A stretch of DNA of 21,700 nucleotides, taken from the NCBI GenBank assembly GCA_004555425.1, contig SFID01000023.1, positions 1 to 21,700 of the forward strand, in the 5' to 3' direction. Made by a program: the position numbers and the translations under genes. The notes below the pieces were generated by a model. That model was given only the letters and a program-made list of their open reading frames with translations, made no database searches and had not been told where the DNA came from. The DNA comes from Bacteroidales bacterium (lineage in GTDB: Bacteria > Bacteroidota > Bacteroidia > Bacteroidales > Bacteroidaceae). Below, piece by piece: positions 15,847 through 21,700 of the stretch (positions within the stretch are counted from its first letter, which is position 1; each line of letters opens with the position of its first letter).

Positions 15847-16629
15847 GTGCTTACCAAGAATCAACAAAAATACATCCGTTCGCTCTCGCTGAAGAAGAAT
15901 CGCGATGCTGACCACGTCTTTCTCGCCGAAGGGAGCAAGGTTGTCGGCGACCTGCTGGGCCACTACCCTTGCAAACTACTGGCTGGGCCCGACCGTTTCA
16001 TCCGTGCCTATGGGAAGAAGGCGGAAACCACCGTGCTGGCCACGGAGGAAGAAATCGCACGTGCCTCTCTGCTGAAATCGCCCCGCGAAGTCCTGGCCCT
16101 GTTTGACCAGACGCCGCTCCACGATGTGCTCTCTGAGGAAGCCTTGCTTGAATTGCCCACGCGTGAACTCGTACTCCTCTTGGACGATGTGCAAGATCCT
16201 GGCAATCTCGGCACGATACTCCGTCTGGCCGACTGGTTCGGCATTCACCACCTGGTTTGTTCCCTCCACACAGCCGATGTCTTCTCTCCGAAAGTCGTAC
16301 AAGCCACGATGGGTAGTCTGGCACGGGTGCGGGTACACTACCTTGACCCGTTGGAATACGTCAGCGAGTTGCCCACGGACACGCCTGTGTATGGCACCTT
16401 CCTAGATGGCAAGAATATCTACGACGAACAACTCACCGACAAGGGTATCATCGTCATGGGCAACGAGGGGAAAGGTATTTCGGAAGCCCTGGCCGAATCT
16501 ATCACCCACCGCCTGTACATCCCCAACTACCCCATCGGCACACCGACAGGCGAAAGCCTCAACGTGGCCATTGCCACAGCAGTGACGTGCGCTGAGTTTC
16601 GCCGACAGATGCTTGCGAAGGGAAAATAG
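15847..16629 (+). CDS. SpoU/TrmH-family RNA 2'-O-methyltransferase
   Basis: Uses S-adenosylmethionine to methylate a ribose 2'-OH in tRNA or rRNA. The start is a GTG at 15847: an in-frame stop lies at 15826 and no ATG precedes the conserved MLTKNQQKYIRSL. The 260 residues show an N-terminal substrate-binding domain (1-105, with FLAEGSKVV), then the SPOUT trefoil-knot motifs: DPGNLGTILR (117-126), IIVMGNEGKG (201-210) and GESLNVAIATAV (235-246). Arg126 and Asn206 occupy the expected catalytic and cofactor positions. It lies 49 bp after mutS2 and 45 bp before a glycosyltransferase. Whether the target is 23S rRNA (RlmB-like) or a tRNA cannot be decided from these motifs, so no symbol is given. 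Confidence 0.9.
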   Translation: MLTKNQQKYIRSLSLKKNRDADHVFLAEGSKVVGDLLGHYPCKLLAGPDRFIRAYGKKAETTVLATEEEIARASLLKSPREVLALFDQTPLHDVLSEEALLELPTRELVLLLDDVQDPGNLGTILRLADWFGIHHLVCSLHTADVFSPKVVQATMGSLARVRVHYLDPLEYVSELPTDTPVYGTFLDGKNIYDEQLTDKGIIVMGNEGKGISEALAESITHRLYIPNYPIGTPTGESLNVAIATAVTCAEFRRQMLAKGK

Positions 16630-16674
16630 ACGCGTATTTGCCTTGTCCTTTACCTACTCACCTGCACAACAGCC

Positions 16675-17901
16675 ATGCTATTTCTCTTTTTACCCCTCTT
16701 GTCCCTCCTTTGTTTTCTCCTCCTCTATCGCTGGCGTTTGCGCGATTTCCTCCTACCGTACCGACAAACGCATTCTGCTGAGAACAATAATGACGAAACA
16801 CCAGCGCTGCTTCCCCGCATCAGCATTCTGATTCCCTGTCACGACCAAGGCGAACAATTACTGCGCCACCTGCCTGTGCTCCTTGAACAGGACTATCCCG
16901 ATTACGAGATTATCGTTTGCGATGAGGTTTCAACGGACGATACTTTGCATATTCTAGAGCCCCTTGAGGAGCATTATCCCCGCCTTCGCCATCGCGCCAT
17001 ACCATCTTCCACGCGCGGCATCTCCTATCGGCAGTTGTCCATCACGCTCGGCATGCGTGCGGCTCGCGGCGAATGGGTTGTGCTGACTACGGCTGATGCT
17101 TGTCCAGATTCGCCTCAGTGGTTGCGCACCCTGGCAGCCCACTTTCAGGAAGGCACACAGGTGGTGTCGGGCTACGTGGGCTACAAGGGGGAATACTGCG
17201 AAGAGTCACCGCGACTGGTCTTTGAGCGACTGCAATACCAACTGATGAATGCTCGCGCCGCTAAGACGGGTGCGGCCTTCGCATTTGACCTTACCAACGT
17301 GGCCATTCGGCGCGACACTTTCCTTTCTGCTGGCGGTTACAGCAATAGTCTGGGCAAAAGGGGTGGCGAAGGCGAACAACTGGCCAAGGCGTTGGCCGAA
17401 CATCAAGAAAAGGGCGACACCACGTTTAGCCGAAACACCTTTGCCCCCACGGCCATCGTGCGCCAGGAAATGTCCTCTGCCACGGGCCGCAAGATTGAGC
17501 GACGCATGCACCGCGATGCCCTGCGCTGCGGTGGCCCACGGCTCAGCCTCTACATTTGGCGCGAGGCGGCCGCTACCATTTCTTACTATCTGTCTCTCCT
17601 CAGTCTGTGCGCCTACATCGGTCTGCGCGGTTGGCAACTGGCCAACAGCCTGCCCGCTTCCATCGCCCAGTGCGTCCAACACCTCTATTGCACCACTGCC
17701 GGCACGGCCGATGCATGGAAAATCAGTGCCGACGTGCTCCTTCTCCTATTCCTGATTGCCTTCTTCTGGTTGCCGCGCTACCTCTTGCGCCGTAGCCTCT
17801 CACAGATAGAACCCGACGCACCGCGCCTCCATCCCCATTATTATATGCTGACGCAGCCTTTCACGCACCTGCGTGATGAAGTGATGGCACGCTTCGGTTA
17901 G
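16675..17901 (+). CDS. Membrane-anchored glycosyltransferase family 2
   Basis: A 408-residue processive-type GT2. A hydrophobic N-terminal helix (2-18) is followed by a cytoplasmic GT-A domain: ISILIPCHDQGEQLLRHL (49-66), EIIVCDEVSTDDT (78-90), TADA (139-142) with D141 in the DxD position, and a GGEGEQLAKALAEHQ segment (230-244) where the catalytic acidic residue is expected. Two C-terminal membrane helices lie at about 299-316 and 351-370. It begins 45 bp after the methyltransferase gene, so it may be read from the same transcript. It converges with the ccsA-like gene, with only 12 bp between stop codons and no terminator visible. It probably makes or modifies a surface glycan or glycolipid; the product is unknown. 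Confidence 0.85.
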   Translation: MLFLFLPLLSLLCFLLLYRWRLRDFLLPYRQTHSAENNNDETPALLPRISILIPCHDQGEQLLRHLPVLLEQDYPDYEIIVCDEVSTDDTLHILEPLEEHYPRLRHRAIPSSTRGISYRQLSITLGMRAARGEWVVLTTADACPDSPQWLRTLAAHFQEGTQVVSGYVGYKGEYCEESPRLVFERLQYQLMNARAAKTGAAFAFDLTNVAIRRDTFLSAGGYSNSLGKRGGEGEQLAKALAEHQEKGDTTFSRNTFAPTAIVRQEMSSATGRKIERRMHRDALRCGGPRLSLYIWREAAATISYYLSLLSLCAYIGLRGWQLANSLPASIAQCVQHLYCTTAGTADAWKISADVLLLLFLIAFFWLPRYLLRRSLSQIEPDAPRLHPHYYMLTQPFTHLRDEVMARFG

Positions 17902-17913
17902 GCAGGCAAGGGC

Positions 17914-19317
17914 CTAGGCGTAACTGTGCATGCCGCCCAGCAGATAGTTCACACCAAAGTAAGTCATCAGCACAGCCAAGAAGGCCACGAGGCAATAGGC
18001 ATATAGGAAGCGGGGACGCTGGAAGAGGGACACGGAATGGGCATGCAAGGGTAGCGCATAGAGCATCCAAGTGATGAGCGCCCACGTTTCCTTAGGGTCC
18101 CAACTCCAATAAGTGCCCCAGGAAAGGTTGGCCCACACGGCTCCGAGCAGGATGCCCGCTCCTAGGAAGAACAGCGAAAGATAAAGCAGCAAGAGAATGC
18201 GGTCCACGAGGGAATTCGTTTCCTCATGGTCCGCTTTCTTTTTACGGAAGAGGGCCTGCGCACTCGTCAGGCTGGCCAGCAGAATACAAGCATAGCCCAC
18301 AACGACCAGCAGCACGTGCAAGGCTAGCAAGGGGGAGTCAAGCACGGGCAACAATGACTGCGGACTTTCCTTCGGTACGAACATCCACGCCACGCCAAAA
18401 ACGATTCCGCCCAGCAGCCATCCCATTCGCACACTCCCAGATATGCGCCGCGCCACTGCGAGGGCGCTTGCCATCACCACTACGGCCAACCACAAAAGGG
18501 TTTCATGCCCATTGCTGGCAGGAAAATAGCCACCACAAATTCCACGATAAGCCAACACGCTCACGACTGCCACGCAGAGCAGCACGAGCAAGGCTACCTC
18601 GGGAACTTGTGGTGGCTTCTTTGTAGCCACCTTTCGGAGTTGCGAAAAAAGAATGCGGAATCGGCCTTCACGCTTACACAGCACAGCAAGCATTGCTAGG
18701 AGAAAAAACGCGTAACCTAGATAGGTCACGGCGATTCCCCAAGGGTCGTGCACCACGGAGAAGGAGGCGCGCTGGCCCTGGAGGTTCATCAAATAAAAAC
18801 GCCAGCCTGCTCGGCGGAGGGGCTGGTTCATCTGTACTTTATATATATAGGAGTGGTCGTTGGCAATGACGCGCAGGTGGGCCTGATAGTCCTTCGGGCG
18901 CGCAGAGTTGGGATGCAGAAGAACGGCACAACTATCCAGTTTCACCGCGAAAGGAAAGTGCACCACCCGCGCCCGCCCCTCGTCATCGCAGTGGATAAAC
19001 CCATCAACGGCTTCGGCTGTCGTATGCAACTCCAACCGACCTTCGATGCTGAAAGCGTGCGTCAGCAGCGCACCACTGAGCATCACGACAAACGCAACGT
19101 GCAGCAACACGCCCGAACAATGCAACTGCCTGCGCCGCTTCCAAACCTGCCACACCCCCGTGGAAACAGCCACGGCCCACAATCCCAAGGTCCACGGCGC
19201 CACATACACCCATTCGCGCGCCGCAGCCGTACATGAATAATGCTCCACCACCGAACCAACAGCGAGGAGCACAATAAGGAAAATCAAACTGAGGAAGGGG
19301 ATTTTCTGGAAGGACAT
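17914..19317 (-). CDS. ccsA: Cytochrome c assembly protein, CcsA/ResC type with short ResB-like N-terminus
   Basis: Part of system II cytochrome c maturation, which exports haem and joins it to apocytochrome CXXCH motifs outside the inner membrane. The 467-residue polytopic protein has helices near 9-24, 40-58, 68-88, 195-213, 240-257, 273-290, 300-314, 330-350, 373-398, 410-425 and 438-458. The haem-handling WWD-type motif WGTYWSWDPKETWALITW spans 400-417, and H334 and H464 are candidates for the flanking haem ligands. Residues 89-190 form an extracytoplasmic stretch resembling a reduced ResB domain. Many Bacteroidota carry a CcsBA fusion of about 750-1000 residues, so this form is compact. 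The start is 48 bp after truA, suggesting one transcript. No cytochrome gene is in the window. Confidence 0.85.
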   Translation of the reverse strand: MSFQKIPFLSLIFLIVLLAVGSVVEHYSCTAAAREWVYVAPWTLGLWAVAVSTGVWQVWKRRRQLHCSGVLLHVAFVVMLSGALLTHAFSIEGRLELHTTAEAVDGFIHCDDEGRARVVHFPFAVKLDSCAVLLHPNSARPKDYQAHLRVIANDHSYIYKVQMNQPLRRAGWRFYLMNLQGQRASFSVVHDPWGIAVTYLGYAFFLLAMLAVLCKREGRFRILFSQLRKVATKKPPQVPEVALLVLLCVAVVSVLAYRGICGGYFPASNGHETLLWLAVVVMASALAVARRISGSVRMGWLLGGIVFGVAWMFVPKESPQSLLPVLDSPLLALHVLLVVVGYACILLASLTSAQALFRKKKADHEETNSLVDRILLLLYLSLFFLGAGILLGAVWANLSWGTYWSWDPKETWALITWMLYALPLHAHSVSLFQRPRFLYAYCLVAFLAVLMTYFGVNYLLGGMHSYA

Positions 19318-19365
19318 GATGCTGAACTATGGGAAGGACGGGAAGGCGTACACAACGAAGCGGGC

Positions 19366-20142
19366 TTATTCTTGGCTACCTATTTCCAGCGCCTTGCCCA
19401 ATTCGTCATCGTAAGCCACATCCACGAGCGACAAGCCATGAGCGGGAACGGACTCACCCGCACGGCAGCGATTCTCTTCGGTGATTACCTGGCGGAAACC
19501 TTCCAAATCCAAACGGCCACGACCGACATCCAGCAACGTACCTACGATGGCGCGCACCATATTGCGCAGGAAGCGATCGGCAGTTATCTCAAAGCGCCAA
19601 TAGTCTGGCCCCACCTGCACCCAGCGGGCATGCTTGATGTGACAGATATTGGTCTTGACGTCCGTATGTAGCTTGCTGAAACTCGTGAAATCGGTATATT
19701 CAAACAGAATCTGGGCGGCCGCATTCATGCGTTCGAAGTCGGGACGGAAATAGAGGCGCGTGGCAAAATGGCGCAGGAAGGGCTGCTTGCCCATATACAC
19801 ATAATAATGGTAAGTTCGGGCCGTGGCATCAAAGCGCGCGTGGGCCGTAGGCGCCACCTCCCTCAAATCCGACACAGCAATATCGGGCGGCAACAAGCGA
19901 TTGAGTTTATCGGCCATCCGCTCTAGGTCTGCGATGGCCGTTTCCACATCAAAGTGGGCCACCATGCAGGCAGCATGAACGCCCGTATCGGTGCGACCAG
20001 CACCTGTCGTGTGAATCTCTGCGCGCAGAAGGGTGGTCAGCGCGCGATCCAACTGTTGCTGCACAGACGTTGCATTTGGCTGCACCTGCCAACCATGATA
20101 GGCAGTGCCATCGTAGGAGAAGCGGAGAAAATAGCGGGGCAT
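19366..20142 (-). CDS. truA: tRNA pseudouridine(38-40) synthase TruA
   Basis: Converts uridine 38, 39 and 40 in the anticodon stem-loop of many tRNAs to pseudouridine. The 258-residue chain starts MPRYFLRFSYDGTAYHGWQ, typical of TruA, and has the catalytic aspartate D52 in GAGRTDTGVHA (47-57). Further family segments are ARTYHYYVY, FTSFSK, and FRFEITADRFLRNMVRAIVGTLLDVG-like sequence near the C-terminus, in which the RFLRNMVR part is conserved. Length is normal. It lies downstream of the rplI terminator and upstream of the ccsA-like gene on the same strand. I found no confident promoter in the 76 bp before it. Confidence 0.96.
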   Translation of the reverse strand: MPRYFLRFSYDGTAYHGWQVQPNATSVQQQLDRALTTLLRAEIHTTGAGRTDTGVHAACMVAHFDVETAIADLERMADKLNRLLPPDIAVSDLREVAPTAHARFDATARTYHYYVYMGKQPFLRHFATRLYFRPDFERMNAAAQILFEYTDFTSFSKLHTDVKTNICHIKHARWVQVGPDYWRFEITADRFLRNMVRAIVGTLLDVGRGRLDLEGFRQVITEENRCRAGESVPAHGLSLVDVAYDDELGKALEIGSQE

Positions 20143-20218
20143 GGGTGAATGGGAAAGGGTTAGAAGTCTCTGGCAAAAACCACCCTAATGCTCAATAAGC
20201 AGAAGGCATGCATCAACT

Positions 20219-20250
20219 AAAACGGGGTGTGCCAAGTCTGACACACCCCG
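20219..20250 (-). terminator. Intrinsic terminator of the rpsF-rpsR-rplI operon
   Basis: CGGGGTGTG (20223-20231) and CACACCCCG (20242-20250) form a perfect 9-bp GC-rich stem with a 10-nt loop, followed on the - strand by TTTTAG. The T-tract is short, so some read-through into truA is possible. Confidence 0.8.
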
Positions 20251-20271
20251 ATATTATCAGGTCTTGGAATA

Positions 20272-20721
20272 TTAAGCCTCTTCGGCTACTACCTCGAAGG
20301 GAACCTCTACGGAAACTTCCTTGTGGAGTTTCACGGTTGCCTTGAAGGAACCAAGTTCTTTCACGTCCTTGAGAACGATAGCCTTGCGGTCAATCTCGAA
20401 GCCCTGCTTGGCAAGTTCGTCAGCGATGTGCTGGTTGCCAACAGAACCATAGATAGCACCATTTGCGCTCACCTTGGCAGTGATGACGATGGGCTCGATA
20501 GCACCAATCTTCTCGGCAAGTGCAAGAGCATCGTTCTTAATCTTTTCAAGCTTGTGGGCACGCTGCTTGAGTTCCTCAGCGAGGCACTTCTTGGCAGAAG
20601 CAGAAGCGATGACAGCCTTGCCCATGGGGATAAGGTAGTTACGGCCGTAACCATCCTTTACGGTCACGATGTCGTCCTTGTAGCCGAGACCGTGAATATT
20701 TTCTTTCAAAATGAGTTCCAT
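20272..20721 (-). CDS. rplI: 50S ribosomal protein bL9
   Basis: A large-subunit protein that binds 23S rRNA domain V near the L1 stalk and helps hold the reading frame. The 149 residues have the compact N-terminal RNA-binding domain with MELILKENIHGLGYKDDIVTV and VKDGYGRNYLIPMGKA, a long connecting helix rich in Lys and Glu (about 42-75), and a C-terminal domain from about 78. Length matches the family. It is the last gene of the operon, 20 bp after rpsR, and is followed by the hairpin at 20223-20250. Confidence 0.97.
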   Translation of the reverse strand: MELILKENIHGLGYKDDIVTVKDGYGRNYLIPMGKAVIASASAKKCLAEELKQRAHKLEKIKNDALALAEKIGAIEPIVITAKVSANGAIYGSVGNQHIADELAKQGFEIDRKAIVLKDVKELGSFKATVKLHKEVSVEVPFEVVAEEA

Positions 20722-20741
20722 ATCTTATTCCTCGGGTTTAA

Positions 20742-21011
20742 TTATTTCATCAAATCGGTTACGAAGGGCAGGAGAGCCAAGTGGCGGGCACGCTTTACGG
20801 CCTGAGCCACCTTACGCTGATACTTCAGAGAAGTACCAGTGATGCGGCGGGGGAGAATCTTACCCTGCTCGTTGAGGAACTTCTTCAGGAATTCGGGATC
20901 CTTGTAGTCGATATACTTGATACCGCTCTTCTTGAAACGGCAATACTTCTTCTTCTTCACGTCCACTGTGGGCGGAGTCAAATAGCGAATTTCAGATTGT
21001 GCTTGTGCCAT
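20742..21011 (-). CDS. rpsR: 30S ribosomal protein bS18
   Basis: A small-subunit protein that pairs with bS6 on the platform. The 89 residues contain CRFKKSGIKYIDYKDPEFL and the highly conserved KILPRRITGTSLKYQRKVA, followed by the basic VKRARHLALLPF tail. In Bacteroidota, bS18 with bS6 and bS21 has been shown to help hide the 16S anti-Shine-Dalgarno sequence, which agrees with the missing Shine-Dalgarno motifs in this window. Three bp separate it from rpsF. Confidence 0.97.
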   Translation of the reverse strand: MAQAQSEIRYLTPPTVDVKKKKYCRFKKSGIKYIDYKDPEFLKKFLNEQGKILPRRITGTSLKYQRKVAQAVKRARHLALLPFVTDLMK

Positions 21012-21014
21012 GGC

Positions 21015-21359
21015 TTAGTCCTCCTTTTGATTTTTCTTGTTACGACGTTTTTCTGCGTAGATAGCTGCGTACTTTTCGTTCTTCACAGTGAGGAAGCGAA
21101 TCACGCGCTCGTCACGACGATAAGCGATTTCCAGCTTATCGATGGCAGTAGGTTCTGCCTTGAACTCAATCAACTGGTAGAAACCGGTTGATTTCTTCTG
21201 GATGGGGTAAGCCATTTTCTTCAGGCCCCAGCTCTCTTCATTGATAATCTCAGCGCCCTGAGCGGTGAGAACACCTTTGAATTTTTCGACCGTCTCCTTC
21301 ATCTGTTGGTCAGACAAAACGGGAGTCATAATGAAAACGGTCTCGTACTGATTCATCAT
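21015..21359 (-). CDS. rpsF: 30S ribosomal protein bS6
   Basis: A small-subunit protein binding the 16S central domain together with bS18. I start at the first of two adjacent ATG codons (complement 21357-21359), giving 114 residues beginning MMNQYETVFIMTPVLSDQQ; the second ATG at 21356 is equally plausible. A longer frame from 21407 would start upstream of the promoter-derived transcript and is rejected. Conserved S6 segments include WGLKKMAYPIQKKSTGFYQL and the RRDERVIRFLTVK strand, then a Lys-rich tail. It is the first gene of rpsF-rpsR-rplI. Confidence 0.97.
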   Translation of the reverse strand: MMNQYETVFIMTPVLSDQQMKETVEKFKGVLTAQGAEIINEESWGLKKMAYPIQKKSTGFYQLIEFKAEPTAIDKLEIAYRRDERVIRFLTVKNEKYAAIYAEKRRNKKNQKED

Positions 21360-21404
21360 GTGTGTTAGATTAATTAGTATGTTACTTGTGCAAAATTGCG
21401 GGTG

Positions 21405-21436
21405 CAAAGATACGCACTTTTACCTTACCAGCAAAA
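21405..21436 (-). promoter_or_regulatory. Bacteroidota sigma-70 promoter of the rpsF operon
   Basis: On the - strand TATCTTTG (21405-21412) matches TAnnTTTG, and TTTTG (21432-21436) lies 19 nt upstream as the -33 element. The start site should be near 21398, a leader of about 40 nt before rpsF. Confidence 0.88.
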
Positions 21437-21650
21437 CCAACTTGCTGTTTTTTCAGCAGATACCCCTATTTTTCATCTATTTCCCACCTTTGGAAGCCAT
21501 CCTTGCTGCCAATTATGGGTTCAATCAGCTCGTAGTAGTCGCTCGTGGAGTTCTTGCATATTCGTAATATTCGTGGTAAAAAACAGATTGTTATATAGAA
21601 GACTAGTGTAATGTAATATTGATAATTAGAAATATTATTCTTATATTTAC

Positions 21651-21687
21651 GGTATAAATAAAACGTTGGATCCAAATTATTTATACC
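21651..21687. promoter_or_regulatory. Nested palindrome directly before an ATG at the window edge
   Basis: GGTATAAATAA (21651-21661) and TTATTTATACC (21677-21687) are perfect 11-bp inverted repeats around a second palindrome, TTGGATCCAA (21666-21675). ATG follows at once at 21688 with five bases or so more of open frame (MPRE). It could be an operator or the end of an insertion sequence. The stretch 21437-21650 contains only the repeat-like motif at 21559-21581 and is AT-rich. Confidence 0.5.
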
Positions 21688-21700
21688 ATGCCAAGAGAAA

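Noticed and set aside
21466..21675. 69-codon frame on the - strand
   Set aside because: AT-rich, starts inside the nested palindrome, no homology-like motifs and no promoter; too weak to call.

Overview
The window looks like a chromosomal segment of a Bacteroidota bacterium, order Bacteroidales, most likely Prevotellaceae. I base this on several TAnnTTTG promoter cores (two with a correctly spaced -33 TTTG/CTTG), the lack of Shine-Dalgarno sequences before most starts, the rpsF-rpsR-rplI order, and protein families typical of the group (a CcsA-type cytochrome c assembly protein, a purple-acid-phosphatase-like secreted esterase, a WecG-type transferase). The genus is inference.

Layout. (1) 1-3118, + strand: the end of a surface-polysaccharide cluster, with three glycosyltransferase genes (one cut by the window edge) that are AT-richer than the rest. 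(2) 3119-3513: a 120-bp inverted repeat built around three tandem 22-bp GC-rich hairpins, then a promoter core. (3) 3514-5379: a fused protein, WecG/TagA-type glycosyltransferase plus uncharacterised nucleotidyltransferase, closed by a bidirectional terminator. (4) 5457-6146, - strand: a nitroreductase. (5) 6224-6517, - strand: two identical tandem tRNA-Arg(ACG) genes with their own promoter and terminator. (6) 6518-7665: about 1.15 kb without a protein gene, holding a MITE-like element and a nested array of inverted and direct repeats. (7) 7666-10532, - strand: a secreted metallophosphoesterase and UDP-glucose 6-dehydrogenase, with a second MITE-like copy between them. (8) 10650-11052: divergent promoter cores and a third MITE-like copy in the presumed leader of cca. 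(9) 11053-17901, + strand: cca, an HD-domain protein, mutS2, a SpoU-type RNA methyltransferase and a membrane glycosyltransferase. (10) 17914-21359, - strand: ccsA-like, truA, rplI, rpsR and rpsF. (11) 21408-21700: a nested palindrome just before an ATG that runs off the window.

How the genes relate. The glycosyltransferases, the WecG fusion and UDP-glucose dehydrogenase fit capsule or exopolysaccharide synthesis. The + strand block 11053-16629 is mostly nucleic-acid maintenance (tRNA 3' end, RNA methylation, MutS2). The right end is translation (ribosomal proteins, tRNA pseudouridylation) plus cytochrome c maturation. The least explained content is non-coding: two repeat families between 6558 and 10951, and the hairpin cluster at 3227-3346.
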